From NCBI RefSeq assembly GCF_002741105.1, contig NZ_NIQU01000001.1, forward strand, positions 248,001 to 312,000: a DNA stretch of 64,000 nt, in the 5' to 3' direction. This DNA comes from Pseudomonas sediminis. Its GTDB lineage: Bacteria > Pseudomonadota > Gammaproteobacteria > Pseudomonadales > Pseudomonadaceae. Below are positions 1 to 9,636 of the stretch, one piece after another. Every line of letters starts with the position of its first letter. Position 1 is the first letter of the stretch. The notes under the pieces are model-generated. The model had not been told where the DNA came from, made no database searches, and saw only the letters and a list, made by a program, of their open reading frames with translations. The position numbers were made by a program, and so were the translations under genes.

Positions 1-124
1 CCAGGTCCAGTCCTTCGCGTAGTGCTGCCACCTCACGCGCGTGCTGGTGCCGGTCTTCGCCCATGCGCCAGGTCCCCTGGCCTATCACCGGCACCTGTAC
101 GCCGGCCAAGTCAATTTTGCGCAT
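1..124 (-). CDS. Aldo/keto reductase, N-terminal fragment (cut by window edge)
   Basis: The minus-strand frame opens with ATG at 124 and runs off the left edge, giving 41 residues that begin [20 protein letters not shown] and continue with [22 protein letters not shown]. This is the typical first beta strand and 'GQGTW.MG' segment of aldo/keto reductases, which reduce carbonyls with NADPH; the catalytic Tyr/Lys/His lie outside the window. The start overlaps the last 14 bases of the upstream glyoxalase-fold gene, so it is the third gene of a tight minus-strand operon. A GGAGA-like ribosome site precedes the ATG. The substrate cannot be inferred from this piece. Confidence 0.82.
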   Translation of the reverse strand, partial: MRKIDLAGVQVPVIGQGTWRMGEDRHQHAREVAALREGLDL

Positions 125-545
125 CGATTTCTCCCGTACAGGTCGTTACCAGGTCGTACCCCTCATCGCGCCACTGCACGAAACACAAGCCGTGGCCAAA
201 GGGATCGCTCAGCGTGACCAGCCGTCCCCAGTCATATTCATGAATGTCACCCTCCTGCCGAGCGCCAGCAGCGATTGCCCGCGCCAATGCAGAGTCAAGA
301 TCATCGACCACCAGGTCCAAATGCAGCGGCATCCAGTGACGATGGTAATCGCGCCGCACGTGCGCCTCTGCGCACGCCTGGCTGGCAGCCGCCTTGTGTA
401 TCAGATAGAGCGGCACGGCAGCGCCTAGCATCTCCACCACCGTTCCGTCGAACAACCTGCGCCCGACGCTCAAGCCAAGCGCCTGCTGGTAGAAGGCAAC
501 TGCCGCTGGCAGATCGGGAACATCGAGGTTGAGCAGCAGTTGCAT
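111..545 (-). CDS. VOC (glyoxalase/bleomycin resistance) family protein
   Basis: This encodes 144 residues starting [20 protein letters not shown], a single vicinal-oxygen-chelate module. The opening strand and '[20 protein letters not shown]' helix, the mid-protein [16 protein letters not shown] repeat and the closing '[14 protein letters not shown]' segment are family hallmarks. VOC proteins use a metal centre for isomerisation, dioxygenation or antibiotic binding; the substrate here is unknown. The ATG at 545 was chosen over upstream in-frame starts because the VOC fold begins there and only 2 bases separate it from the methyltransferase stop, indicating translational coupling. It overlaps the aldo/keto reductase start by 14 bases. 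Confidence 0.85.
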   Translation of the reverse strand: MQLLLNLDVPDLPAAVAFYQQALGLSVGRRLFDGTVVEMLGAAVPLYLIHKAAASQACAEAHVRRDYHRHWMPLHLDLVVDDLDSALARAIAAGARQEGDIHEYDWGRLVTLSDPFGHGLCFVQWRDEGYDLVTTCTGEIDAQN

Positions 546-547
546 GA

Positions 548-1228
548 TCAGAGCGGCTTGAGCAACAGCAGCAAGGACACCGGCTGAACACTCTCGGGGT
601 GCAGCGGCTCCTGCAGCCATTCGAGACGCCAGCCGGTTTCAGCGATCAGCGTCAGCCAGGATTGCAGAGTGCGGAAGAACCAAGGCATGGGCGCCTGAAA
701 GCCCTCTCCGAAGCCGACGAAGTCCTCCACCCGCCAACCGTCCTGGTAAGGCTCGCCATGACTGGCACGCCAGGGGTGCAGTGTCTGAATCAGCAGGCTG
801 CCGCCAGGCACTAGTAACTTTTGCAGGCTGCGCAGAATAGGCTGTAGCGGCTCTTCGAGCAGGGCGAAGTTGCAGACCAGCACCTCGAAACGCCCGAGTT
901 GCTCGGCGTGTTCTTCCAGTTCGGCATAGCCGCAGACGCGATACTGACTGCGCCCGTCGCAGGCTGCACGAGCCGCCTCGATCAACGGCGCCGAAGCGTC
1001 CACACCGACCGGTTCGATACCATGTTCGGCCAGCCCGCGGCACAGCCAACCCTCGCCGCAGCCGATATCCAGCACGCGTTTGGGTTGCAGCGCCAGCACA
1101 GCCTGGATGATCGCAGCATCGGTGACCAGGCGGCGACTTTCGATGCGCTGTTCACGCACTGCGGCAGCCCAGGCATCGGCATTGGCCTGCCAGCTTTGCT
1201 GGAGCTGTTCTCGATGGTCGCGCTGCAT
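548..1228 (-). CDS. Class I SAM-dependent methyltransferase
   Basis: About 226 residues with a Rossmann methyltransferase core. Motif I is VLDIGCGEGWLCRGLAEHG, followed by the acidic strand end GVDAS (ribose contact) and a later 'FEVLVCNFALL' motif IV-like segment. It should transfer a methyl group from S-adenosylmethionine to a small molecule; the target is not evident. An in-frame ATG also exists at 1243, but AGGGA sits 6 bases before the ATG at 1228, so the later start is preferred. First gene of a three-gene minus operon with the VOC and aldo/keto reductase genes, divergent from the penicillin-binding protein gene. Confidence 0.87.
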   Translation of the reverse strand: MQRDHREQLQQSWQANADAWAAAVREQRIESRRLVTDAAIIQAVLALQPKRVLDIGCGEGWLCRGLAEHGIEPVGVDASAPLIEAARAACDGRSQYRVCGYAELEEHAEQLGRFEVLVCNFALLEEPLQPILRSLQKLLVPGGSLLIQTLHPWRASHGEPYQDGWRVEDFVGFGEGFQAPMPWFFRTLQSWLTLIAETGWRLEWLQEPLHPESVQPVSLLLLLKPL

Positions 1229-1451
1229 GCCGATTCCCTGCATCTGTGCGTTGCAGCGAGTCTAGCAGGCCAGTCCATCATCCAGGTACAACCCAGGCAA
1301 TGAGTGGAAACGGCCAGCCAGACGGCGCGCAAGGGTCTAAGCTGATAACAAGACAGACGAGACAACCGCAGCCCAGCCGGCCCAAGGTCAGCATCCGGCA
1401 AGAGGCAATCTCGCGGCTTTGAATGATGCTGACAGGCCAGGCCGGTGATTT

Positions 1452-4400
1452 ATGGGCGCATCATGGCAACGTAATCCACAGCAACCTGACCTCACCTCCT
1501 CGGCGAGCACGCAGGGCAGGACGAAGTCGGCCAATGTTGGAAGGCATCACTGGCGCCTGACAATCTATCTGTTACTGGTCCTGCTGGTGCTCGCGGTTAC
1601 CGCCCTGCTGGTGTTCGAGTCGCGCAGCGCCCACTTTCAGTCACGCGAGCTCAGTCGCTATGCTGCTGACCTCACGTACAAGGTCGAACCAGGCCCCAGC
1701 GAGCGCATCATCTACCCGACCGATGGTCCCTTCGACAAACGCCAGGGCTATGCCTACCTGCCACTGATGCTGGAGCGCCTGCAGCAGCGCGATTATCAGG
1801 TCACCGAGCAGTCGCGCTTCTCCGAACAACTGATGGCCTACAGCCGCCGCGGCCTGTTCCCGCCCTTTACCGAGAAGAGCCAGAGTGGCCTGAGCATCAG
1901 CGATTGCCGTGGCACGCCGTTCTACGAATTTCGCTACCCGCAGCAGGGTTATGCCGACTTCGCCAGCATCCCGCCGCTGGTGGTCAGCAGCCTGCTGTTC
2001 ATCGAGAACCGTGAGCTGCTCGACCCCGCGCAACCGCTGGCCAACCCGGCGGTGGACTGGCCGCGCTTCGCCATGGCGGCGCTGTCGCAGCTTGGCAAGA
2101 TGCTCGACGTGCAGGACCAGTCCGCCGGGGGCAGCACCCTGGCCACGCAGCTTGAGAAATACCGCCACTCCCCGGATGGGCTGACGCTGTCCGCCGGGGA
2201 AAAGCTGCGGCAGATGATTTCCGCCAGCGTGCGCGCTTATCAGCACGGCCCGGAAACGCTCGAAGCGCGTCAACGCATCGTCCGCGACTACCTCAATAGC
2301 GTGCCGCTGTCTGCAGCACCCGGTCATGGTGAGGTGAACGGCCTGGCTGACGGCCTGCGCATCTGGTACGGCGCCGACTTCGAGCGCAGTAACGCCCTAC
2401 TCGATCCGCGTCGCTCGCCCGACACCAGCCTTGCCGAGCGCGGCCTGGCCCTGCGGCAGATGCTGTCATTGATGATCGCCCAACGCCGGCCCTCCTATTA
2501 CCTCGCACAAGGGCGCCGTGACATGGAGGCACTGACCGAAAGCCACATACGCCTGCTCGCCAGCGGCGGTCTGATCGATGCCGACCTGCGCGATGCCGCC
2601 CTCACACAGAAACTGCAGTACCGCGACTGGCAACAGGAGCCCAACCTGCGCGCCGTGGAGAGCGACAAAGGCATCAGCGTGGCGCGCTCGCGCCTGTCCA
2701 ATCTGCTGGGCATGCCACTCTACGATCTCGATCGCCTCGACCTGTCCGCACGCAGCACCCTGCAACGCGAGCTGCAGCAGCAGACCAGTACCTACCTGCA
2801 GAACCTGGCCGATCCAGAGTTCGCCGGCAAGATCGGCCTGTTCGGCGAGCGCCTGCTGTCACCGGAGAAAACCGCGGAAGTGCGCTATAGCTTCACCCTG
2901 TTCGAACGCACCCCAACCGGCAGCCGGGTACGGGTGCAGACCGACAGTACCGACCAACCCTTCGACATCAACGAGGGCAGCAAGCTGGAGCTTGGCTCCA
3001 CCGCCAAACTGCGCGTATTGGCCACCTATCTGGAGATCATCGCCGAGCTGCATCAGCGCCACGCGAACAAGAGCCCGACCGAGTTGCGCCAAGTGGACAT
3101 CGCCGAGCAGGACTACCTGAGCCGCTGGTCCGTGGGCTACCTGCAAGCCAACCCGGGGGCAGATCTGGCCAGCATGCTCGACGCCGCGCTGGAGCGACGC
3201 TACTCGGCCAACCCGAACGAGCGCTTCTTCACTGGCGGCGGCCTGCACACCTTCGGCAATTTCCGCCGCGAGGACAACGGTCGTAACCCGACCCTGCGCG
3301 AATCCCTGCGCGAGTCGATCAACCTGCCCTTTGTACGCCTGATGCGTGACCTGGTGCGCTATAGCACCTACCAGAACAGCGCCGAACTGCTCAAGGACGA
3401 CAAGGACCCACGCCGCCAGGAATACCTGCAGCGCTTTGCTGATCAGGAGGGGCGCACCTTCCTTCTGCGCTTCTGGCGCAAGTATCAGGGCCAGCCGCAG
3501 CAGCAGCGCCTGGAGACGTTCATCAGCGGCCTGCGCCAGACCTCGGTACGCCTGAGCGCCGTGCACCGTTACCTGCTGCCGCAGGCTGACGAAGCCACCT
3601 TTGCTGCTTTTCTGCGGGCGCAACTGCCCCAGGAGAGACTCACCGACCAACGCATCACACGCCTGTATCAGGACTATGGCCCCGGCGCTTACAGCCTGCC
3701 GGACCAGGGCTATATCGCCCGCGTCCACCCGCTGGAACTCTGGCTGCTGGGCTACCTGATCAGCAACCCGCAGGCGACCTTCAGCGACGCTGTGGCCGCC
3801 AGCATCGACGAGCGCCAGGAAGTCTATGGTTGGCTGTTCCGTAGTCGGCACAAGAGTGCGCGCGACAGCCGCATCCGTATCATGCTGGAGGTCGAAGCCT
3901 TCTCCGATATTCATCGGCGCTGGCAGAACCTGGGTTATCCCTTCCAATATCTGGTGCCCTCGCTGGCCACCGCACTGGGCAGCTCCGGTGACCGGCCAGC
4001 GGCTTTGGCCGAGCTGATGGGCATCATCCAGAACGACGGCATTCGCCAGCCAGTGCTGCGCATCGACGAACTGCATTTCGCCGCCGATACGCCTTATGAG
4101 ACGCGAGTCGAACGGGATATACACGTCGGCAAGCGGGTGATGCAGTCCGAAGTGGCTGCGGCATTGCGCAATGCCCTCTCGCAAGTGGTGGAAGGCGGGA
4201 CCGCGCGGCGCTTGCAAGGCACTTTCCAGTTACAGGACGGCCATAGCCTGACGCTGGGCGGCAAGACCGGCACCGGCGACAACCGCATCGAGAGCGTCGG
4301 CCCTGGCGGCCGGGTAATCAGTTCGCGCGCGATGAACCGCACGGCGACCTTCGTGTTCTTTCTCGGCCCGCGGCACTACGGCACCCTGACCGCGTTCGTG

Positions 4401-4553
4401 CCAGGACGCGAGGCCGAACGCTTCACCTTCACCTCGGCGTTGCCGGTGCAGGTGCTCAAGGGCATGGCGCCGATCCTTGCGCCCTACCTCGAACCCGGCA
4501 GCGCCACCCTGTGCGATACGCCGATGAGCCCACCACAGATCAGCCGGTGGTAA
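1452..4553 (+). CDS. Large membrane-anchored penicillin-binding protein (GT51 transglycosylase plus transpeptidase)
   Basis: 1033 residues, longer than usual bifunctional PBPs (about 750-850). A transmembrane helix lies near residues 35-56. The GT51 domain follows, with E185 in FIENREL in place of the usual EDR.F, and the GGSTLATQLEK motif around 220-230. The transpeptidase-like half carries an SxxK tetrad at S516-T-A-K519 and a KTGTG motif at K938. Family members polymerise lipid II glycan and cross-link stem peptides at the periplasmic face of the inner membrane. The segment between SxxK and KTGTG is unusually long. The ATG is preceded by a weak GGTGA. It could be a specialised or partly degenerate class A PBP; activity is not provable from sequence alone. 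Confidence 0.85.
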   Translation: MGASWQRNPQQPDLTSSASTQGRTKSANVGRHHWRLTIYLLLVLLVLAVTALLVFESRSAHFQSRELSRYAADLTYKVEPGPSERIIYPTDGPFDKRQGYAYLPLMLERLQQRDYQVTEQSRFSEQLMAYSRRGLFPPFTEKSQSGLSISDCRGTPFYEFRYPQQGYADFASIPPLVVSSLLFIENRELLDPAQPLANPAVDWPRFAMAALSQLGKMLDVQDQSAGGSTLATQLEKYRHSPDGLTLSAGEKLRQMISASVRAYQHGPETLEARQRIVRDYLNSVPLSAAPGHGEVNGLADGLRIWYGADFERSNALLDPRRSPDTSLAERGLALRQMLSLMIAQRRPSYYLAQGRRDMEALTESHIRLLASGGLIDADLRDAALTQKLQYRDWQQEPNLRAVESDKGISVARSRLSNLLGMPLYDLDRLDLSARSTLQRELQQQTSTYLQNLADPEFAGKIGLFGERLLSPEKTAEVRYSFTLFERTPTGSRVRVQTDSTDQPFDINEGSKLELGSTAKLRVLATYLEIIAELHQRHANKSPTELRQVDIAEQDYLSRWSVGYLQANPGADLASMLDAALERRYSANPNERFFTGGGLHTFGNFRREDNGRNPTLRESLRESINLPFVRLMRDLVRYSTYQNSAELLKDDKDPRRQEYLQRFADQEGRTFLLRFWRKYQGQPQQQRLETFISGLRQTSVRLSAVHRYLLPQADEATFAAFLRAQLPQERLTDQRITRLYQDYGPGAYSLPDQGYIARVHPLELWLLGYLISNPQATFSDAVAASIDERQEVYGWLFRSRHKSARDSRIRIMLEVEAFSDIHRRWQNLGYPFQYLVPSLATALGSSGDRPAALAELMGIIQNDGIRQPVLRIDELHFAADTPYETRVERDIHVGKRVMQSEVAAALRNALSQVVEGGTARRLQGTFQLQDGHSLTLGGKTGTGDNRIESVGPGGRVISSRAMNRTATFVFFLGPRHYGTLTAFVPGREAERFTFTSALPVQVLKGMAPILAPYLEPGSATLCDTPMSPPQISRW

Positions 4554-4635
4554 TACCTGGTAACCACAGCGGCCGGCCCCTGGCGAAACCCGGCATCGGA
4601 TATGCAGTCCATGGCTGCATTATCCGTTGCCGTTC

Positions 4636-5532
4636 ATGAGTACGCCGATGCCCTCACCCTGGTTAGCCCTGCTGCGCCGTCGTCGCCTGAGCCTGATGTT
4701 TCTGGGCTGCCTACTGGTATTGCTGCCGATAGGCTGCGCCAAACTGGAGCAGACCGAACGCGAGCTGGTGTTTCGCATCGAGCCCGGCACCGCCCGCTGG
4801 TTCAGCGGCCTGCCTGCAGGCGTCGAGGACGTGCAACTGCAATCCCCTGACCTCACTGCCGAAGAGAGCCTGCATGCCTGGTGGTGGCCGGCCGCCCGCA
4901 AGGATGCCCCGACGCTGCTCTATCTGCATGGCTCACGCTGGAACCTGACCGGCCAGCTGTTTCGCATCGAACAGTTGCATGCCATGGGCTTCTCGGTCTT
5001 GGCGGTAGACTACCGCGGCTTCGGCGAAAGCCGTGGCGCCTTGCCCTCCGAGCGTAGCGTCTACCAGGACGCCCTGATCGCCTGGCAGCATCTGGTGCGC
5101 CTGCAGCCCGAGGCGAACAAGCGCTTCATCTATGGTCATTCACTGGGTGGCGCCGTAGCCGTCAACCTAGCGCACGAGCTGGCGAGCGAAGAGGAAGCCG
5201 CGCAGGCCGCCGGCCTGATCGTAGAATCCAGTTTCACCAATCTGGGCGATGTGGCGGCCGCGGTTACCAACACCTCGCTGCCGGTGCGCTGGCTGCTGTC
5301 GCAGGAGTTCGATTCACTGAGCAAGATCGGCGATGTCGGCATCCCGGTGCTGATCGCTCATGGTCGCGATGACCGCTACGTACCGTCACGCTTCAGCCAG
5401 GCGCTGTTCGACGCGGCCAGCGAGCCCAAGCAGTTACTGCTGATCGACGGCGCCAACCACAACAACAGCCTACGCATGGCCGGTAACAGCTACCGCCAGG
5501 CCTTGCGGGCTCTGGGGCTCGAACTTAACTGA
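4636..5532 (+). CDS. Alpha/beta hydrolase, membrane-anchored or lipoprotein
   Basis: 298 residues. An N-terminal hydrophobic stretch ends [12 protein letters not shown], a marginal lipobox (Cys about residue 34), so the enzyme is probably envelope-located facing the periplasm. The hydrolase fold shows the oxyanion segment YLHGSRWN, the nucleophile elbow GHSLGG, the acid HGRDDRYV and the histidine in GANHNNS, so the triad is complete. It resembles the YfhR/BEM46 group of serine hydrolases of unknown substrate. An in-frame TTG lies at 4627; the ATG at 4636 is preferred. It follows the PBP gene by about 80 bases on the same strand and may be cotranscribed. Its last 8 bases overlap the convergent VF530 gene. 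Confidence 0.83.
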   Translation: MSTPMPSPWLALLRRRRLSLMFLGCLLVLLPIGCAKLEQTERELVFRIEPGTARWFSGLPAGVEDVQLQSPDLTAEESLHAWWWPAARKDAPTLLYLHGSRWNLTGQLFRIEQLHAMGFSVLAVDYRGFGESRGALPSERSVYQDALIAWQHLVRLQPEANKRFIYGHSLGGAVAVNLAHELASEEEAAQAAGLIVESSFTNLGDVAAAVTNTSLPVRWLLSQEFDSLSKIGDVGIPVLIAHGRDDRYVPSRFSQALFDAASEPKQLLLIDGANHNNSLRMAGNSYRQALRALGLELN

Positions 5533-5734
5533 AGTGCTGCAGGTAGAGCTGCTCCACCTTGGCCCGTGCCCAAGGCGTCTTGCGCAAGAAGGTCAGACTC
5601 GACTTGATGCTCGGCTCATGTTTGAAACAGCGCACGTCGACCTGATGGGCAAGGCCATCCCAACCGATGCGGTCCACCAGGGCGTTGAGAATCGCCTGCA
5701 AGGTCAGGCCATGGAGCGGGTCATTGCTGGTCAT
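5525..5734 (-). CDS. VF530 family (DUF2132) small protein
   Basis: 69 residues beginning [20 protein letters not shown] and containing the family segments [15 protein letters not shown] and [16 protein letters not shown]. This matches the VF530 family, a small DNA-binding-like fold whose structure is known but whose role is not. The ATG at 5734 was chosen over a TTG at 5752 because family members start at MTSNDPL and GGATG lies just upstream. It is convergent with, and overlaps by 8 bases, the hydrolase gene. Confidence 0.86.
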   Translation of the reverse strand: MTSNDPLHGLTLQAILNALVDRIGWDGLAHQVDVRCFKHEPSIKSSLTFLRKTPWARAKVEQLYLQHFS

Positions 5735-5783
5735 GAGAGCATCCGTCAACAAAAGTGCGCCTATCTTAGAGCCAGAAACGAAA

Positions 5784-5814
5784 AAGGCGATGACTGCCTG
5801 GCAATCATCGCCTT
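5784..5814 (-). terminator. Rho-independent terminator of putP
   Basis: A 10-bp perfect stem (AAGGCGATGA at 5784-5793 with TCATCGCCTT at 5805-5814) separated by an 11-base loop lies 19 bases past the putP stop. On the minus strand the stem is followed by TTTTT, as expected for intrinsic termination. Confidence 0.88.
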
Positions 5815-5832
5815 CGGTTCAAGCCAGCAGCG

Positions 5833-7317
5833 TTACACCGACTTGTATTCGCTCTCGGCCTTGTCGAAGCGGCTCAGCATCGACTGGCTCGGTGCCTGAC
5901 CGATACGGCTGAAGATGACGATGGCCAGAGTGGCGAGAATGAAGCCCGGAATGATCTCGTACAGGCCCAGACCGATCCAGTTCTTCCATACGATCACGGT
6001 GGCAGCACCGACCAGCATACCGGCCAGAGCGCCGTTGCGGGTCATACCCTTCCACAGCAGGGAGAGGATCACCACCGGACCGAACGCAGCGCCGAAGCCG
6101 GCCCAGGCGTAGGACACCAGGCCCAGTACGCGGTTTTCCGGGTTGGCAGCCAGAGCGATGGCGATCAGTGCCACCAGCAGCACCATGGCGCGGCCGACCC
6201 AAACCAGCTCGGTCTGCGAAGCGTCTTTACGCAGGAAAGCCTTGTAGAAGTCTTCGGTCAGCGCACTGGAGCACACCAGCAACTGGCAGCTCAGGGTACT
6301 CATCACCGCCGCCAGGATGGCGGACAGCAGGATACCGGCGATCCACGGGTTGAACAGCAGCTTGGCAAGTTCGATGAACACGCGCTCCGGGTTCTCAGCG
6401 ACCGGGCCGGCGACTTCAGGGTGCGCCGCGAAGTAGGCGATACCGAAGAAACCGACAGCAACAGCGCCAGCCAGGGTCAGAATCATCCAGGTCATGGAAA
6501 TGCGGCGAGCAGCCGGGATCGACTTGACCGAATCAGCAGCCATGAAGCGCGCCAGGATGTGCGGTTGGCCGAAATAGCCCAGGCCCCAGGCCATCAGCGA
6601 GATCACACCGACGAAGGTCGCGCCCTTGAGCATGTCGAAGTTGGTCGCGTCGACTGCCTCGATGGCGGCCATGGCTGGATCGAAACCGCCGGTGGCGATC
6701 ATCACCACGACCGGGGTCAGGATCAGCGCGAAGATCATCAGGGTGGCCTGTACGGTATCGGTCCAGCTCACTGCCAGGAAGCCACCGATGAAGGTGTAGG
6801 CGATGGTCGCAGCAGCGCCGGCCCACAGCGCGGTCTCGTAGGACATGCCGAAGGTGCTCTCGAACAGGCGAGCACCGGCCACCACACCGGAGGCGCAGTA
6901 GATGGTGAAGAACACCAGGATCACCAGCGCCGAGAAGATGCGCAGGATGCGGCTGTTGTCTTCGAAACGGTTGGTGAAGTAGTCCGGCAGGGTCAGGGCG
7001 TTACCGTTGTGCTCGGTCTGCACACGCAGACGGCCGGCAACGAACAACCAGTTGAGGTAGGCGCCGATGACCAGACCGATGGCGATCCAGCTTTCGGAGA
7101 TGCCAGCGACGAAGATCGCGCCAGGCAGGCCCATCAGCAACCAGCCACTCATGTCGGAAGCGCCGGCGGACAGTGCGGTAACGAAGCTACCGAGACTGCG
7201 GCCACCGAGGATGTAGTCGGAAAGGTTCTTGGTACGCAGATAGGCGATCAAGCCGATCAGCACCATGGCTGCGATGTACACCACGAAGGTGACGAGCATT
7301 GGAGTACTAGCTGTCAT
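5833..7317 (-). CDS. putP: Sodium/proline symporter PutP
   Basis: 494 residues, close to the 502 of E. coli PutP. It has the alternating hydrophobic pattern of a sodium:solute symporter with about 12-13 helices, starting MTASTPMLVTFVVYIAAMVL and including the conserved early segments SDYILGGRSLGSFVTALSAG and ASDMSGWLLMGLPGA (helix 2, Na+ and proline site). It imports L-proline with Na+ for use as carbon, nitrogen or osmolyte. The start at 7317 follows GAGGGGAG; the upstream in-frame start has no support. It has its own terminator. The usual partner putA is not adjacent. Confidence 0.95.
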   Translation of the reverse strand: MTASTPMLVTFVVYIAAMVLIGLIAYLRTKNLSDYILGGRSLGSFVTALSAGASDMSGWLLMGLPGAIFVAGISESWIAIGLVIGAYLNWLFVAGRLRVQTEHNGNALTLPDYFTNRFEDNSRILRIFSALVILVFFTIYCASGVVAGARLFESTFGMSYETALWAGAAATIAYTFIGGFLAVSWTDTVQATLMIFALILTPVVVMIATGGFDPAMAAIEAVDATNFDMLKGATFVGVISLMAWGLGYFGQPHILARFMAADSVKSIPAARRISMTWMILTLAGAVAVGFFGIAYFAAHPEVAGPVAENPERVFIELAKLLFNPWIAGILLSAILAAVMSTLSCQLLVCSSALTEDFYKAFLRKDASQTELVWVGRAMVLLVALIAIALAANPENRVLGLVSYAWAGFGAAFGPVVILSLLWKGMTRNGALAGMLVGAATVIVWKNWIGLGLYEIIPGFILATLAIVIFSRIGQAPSQSMLSRFDKAESEYKSV

Positions 7318-7785
7318 TTGGGGGGCTCCCCTCTCGTTTGTTGTTCTTGGGCACCGTGCCCAGCTTGGCAAAGCGCACCCGTTTTTGCGGATGCGGGCTC
7401 CGGTCTCTCTTCCTCGTCACACCGATGTCTGGTGAGCACGTTCAGGGGCAGATACCGGCGCAGTGAAATCTCCACCACTTCGTCACAGCATCGGCACGTG
7501 CCTGAGCACTTTCCCTGACCTCCCTGGCTTGCGCCTGCGGCCACCGAATCGCGTTACCACCCTACTTCGGCTGCATGCACTTCTATTATCGGTCTAGCCC
7601 AGCAAAGCTGGTCTGACCAATCGGCGCAGACAAAAACGGTCGTAACGAAAGTGAAGGGCGGAATTTAGTGGCAGACGTGAGCGTGCTTCTTGCTGAAAGC
7701 TCTGGAGTTTTTACAGAAATCTCCGACACGGGGAACTTCCGGCAAACAGCTGTTTCGGCCTTGCGCCGAGAACCTGATCGCTCGA
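7318..7785. other. Intergenic region between putP and the FemAB-like gene
   Basis: 468 bases without a credible gene. It must contain the putP promoter, transcribed leftward. A perfect inverted repeat (CTGATCG at 7774-7780, CGATCAG at 7783-7789) overlaps the stop codon of the rightward neighbour but lacks a T tract, so I do not call it a terminator. I see no convincing sigma-70 or sigma-54 boxes. Confidence 0.5.
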
Positions 7786-8919
7786 TCAGTCCCCGCTGGC
7801 CTGGCGAAAAGGCAGATAACTGCGCGCCTCCTCAGCGTAAACCCGCACGCCAGAGCGCTCCTGCTCGAGAAACTCGGCAACCGCAGCATGCAGCCCAGGA
7901 TGGCAGAGATAATGCCAGGAGCGAGTGATGACCGGCTCGAAACCGCGAATCAGTTTGTGCTCACCCTGCGCGCCAGCATCGAAGCGTTGCAGACCTTCGG
8001 CGATGGCCAACTCCATGCCCTGATAGAAGCAGGTTTCAAAATGCAGCCGGTCGAATTCGGCCAGGCAGCCCCAATAGCGGCCATAAAAGGTATCGCCATC
8101 GACCAGACTGAAAGCCATCGCCAGCGCACGACCATGCTGCGTGGCGAACACCACCCGAATCATCTCGGGCATGCGTTCGGCCAGCAGGCTGAAAAAGTCC
8201 CGTGTCAGATAGGGCGCCTGACCACGCACGTGGTAAGTGTTGGCGTAGCAGTGGTAGACGAAATCCCAGTCCGCCTCGCCCAGCTCATGACCCAGGCGCC
8301 TGTCGAATTCAATGCCCTGCCCCGCCACCTGCTCGCGTTCCTTGCGCATCTGCTTGCGTTTGCGCGAACTGAGCGTATCGAGAAAGTCCTGAAAATCACG
8401 ATAACCACGGTTGTGCCAGTGAAACTGACAACCGATGCGCTCCAACCAGCCTTGCCGCTGCATCAGAACAGTGTCGCAAGCCGGGCTGGTGAAGTTGATA
8501 TGCAGGCTCGACAAGCCTTCATCGCTCAATTCGGCTGCCAACGCATCGAGCAGCTCGGCAGCCGCACCGGCGTCGCCGAGCAAACGCGTTCCGGTCACCG
8601 GAGAGAACGGTACGGCGCCCAGCAGTTTGGGGTAGTAGGCGATGCCGGCGCGTCGGCAGGCGTCAGCCCAGCCGTGATCGAATACGTATTCGCCATAAGA
8701 GTGCTGCTTCACATAAGCCGGCAACGCTGCCTGCACCTTGCCGTGCTCATCGCACCAGAGCCGGTGCGAGGGCTGCCAACCACTGCGACCGCCAACGCTG
8801 CCGCTGTCCTCCAGCGCACTGAGGAAGGCATGACGCAGGAACGGCTGTTGTTGCGGTAACAGAGCATCCCAGGTCTCTGCCGACACTGCGTGAAGGGAGT
8901 CGATGATGGTGACGGACAT
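7786..8919 (-). CDS. FemAB-like GNAT family protein (peptidogalycan biosynthesis family, DUF482)
   Basis: 377 residues beginning MSVTIIDSLHAVSAETWDAL. The conserved blocks of the DUF482 family are visible: FLRHAFLSALEDSGSVG, GWQPSHRLW, YVFDHGWADACRRAGIAYYP and, in the C-terminal half, RKRKQMRKEREQ and YGRYWGC. Members have a double GNAT fold related to Fem peptidyl transferases and may transfer an aminoacyl or acyl group; no reaction has been assigned with confidence. The ATG at 8919 has GGAG 8 bases upstream, better than the earlier in-frame start. Single-gene minus unit, divergent from the exported pyrophosphatase. Confidence 0.88.
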   Translation of the reverse strand: MSVTIIDSLHAVSAETWDALLPQQQPFLRHAFLSALEDSGSVGGRSGWQPSHRLWCDEHGKVQAALPAYVKQHSYGEYVFDHGWADACRRAGIAYYPKLLGAVPFSPVTGTRLLGDAGAAAELLDALAAELSDEGLSSLHINFTSPACDTVLMQRQGWLERIGCQFHWHNRGYRDFQDFLDTLSSRKRKQMRKEREQVAGQGIEFDRRLGHELGEADWDFVYHCYANTYHVRGQAPYLTRDFFSLLAERMPEMIRVVFATQHGRALAMAFSLVDGDTFYGRYWGCLAEFDRLHFETCFYQGMELAIAEGLQRFDAGAQGEHKLIRGFEPVITRSWHYLCHPGLHAAVAEFLEQERSGVRVYAEEARSYLPFRQASGD

Positions 8920-9021
8920 GAGCTGAGCTCCAGAAGCCAGACTGCAATATATCTCTAACAATGCACCTGCAATATGAGAAGGCCAACCCTTATAACTTTG
9001 AGCTCTGTATAGGAGTTAACC

Positions 9022-9627
9022 ATGCAAAAGTCCCTTCTCGCCCTCGGAATCGCGTTATTGCTCGGCAGCGGTACGGCCATCGCCCAGCAGTCGATTACTC
9101 ATCCTTTTCACGCGACCCAGGCAGAAGATGCACCGAACAACGTACACATGGCGGTGGAAATTCCAGCAGGCAGCTTCACCAAGTACGAGATCAACGAAGA
9201 AGGTCTGGTTTTCGTCGACCGCTTCCAGTCCATGCCTGTTGTCTACCCTGCCAACTATGGTTCGCTGTCTCGCACGCTGGGTGGTGACAACGACCCATTG
9301 GACGGCCTGGTGCTAACTCGCGAGCCTCTTCATCCAGGCGTGCTGATCAAGTTCCGTCCGATCGGCTATCTGAAGATGATCGACGGCGGTGAAGCGGATG
9401 AAAAGATCATTGGCGTGCCCAGCAGCGATATCGATCCGACTTACGACAACATCAAGGACATCGATGACCTACCCTTGATCGAGCGCCAGCGCATCGAGGC
9501 TTTTTTCCGCGTTTACAAGCAACTGCCAGAAGGCCGCAAGAAAGTCGAACTCAACGGCTATGGCAGCGCCGCCGAAGCTCGCCAGATGATCCAGATGGCC
9601 CTGGACAACTACAAAAAGAACAACTGA
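9022..9627 (+). CDS. Exported family I inorganic pyrophosphatase
   Basis: 201 residues. The active-site signature DNDPLD (within GGDNDPLDGLVL) and the YPANYGSL segment identify a family I soluble pyrophosphatase, which hydrolyses PPi to two phosphates with Mg2+. Unlike the housekeeping enzyme (about 175 residues, cytoplasmic), it has a clear N-terminal signal peptide, MQKSLLALGIALLLGSGTAI, with probable cleavage at AIA|QQ near residue 22, so it should act in the periplasm. AGGAG lies 7 bases before the ATG. A porin of the phosphate/pyrophosphate type sits 1 kb downstream on the other strand, supporting a role in phosphorus scavenging (inference). Confidence 0.93.
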   Translation: MQKSLLALGIALLLGSGTAIAQQSITHPFHATQAEDAPNNVHMAVEIPAGSFTKYEINEEGLVFVDRFQSMPVVYPANYGSLSRTLGGDNDPLDGLVLTREPLHPGVLIKFRPIGYLKMIDGGEADEKIIGVPSSDIDPTYDNIKDIDDLPLIERQRIEAFFRVYKQLPEGRKKVELNGYGSAAEARQMIQMALDNYKKNN

Positions 9628-9636
9628 CAAACCGCG

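Noticed and set aside
2859..4217. A 452-codon minus-strand frame antisense to the penicillin-binding protein gene
   Set aside because: No recognisable domain or ribosome site, and the sense gene has catalytic motifs throughout.
6421..7518. A 365-codon plus-strand open frame antisense to putP
   Set aside because: Its translation is rich in Gly, His, Gln and Asp repeats typical of an antisense frame in GC-rich DNA, and the minus-strand gene is a clear symporter.
7774..7789. Palindrome CTGATCG-CT-CGATCAG at the end of the FemAB-like gene
   Set aside because: No T tract and it overlaps the stop codon; not convincing as a terminator.
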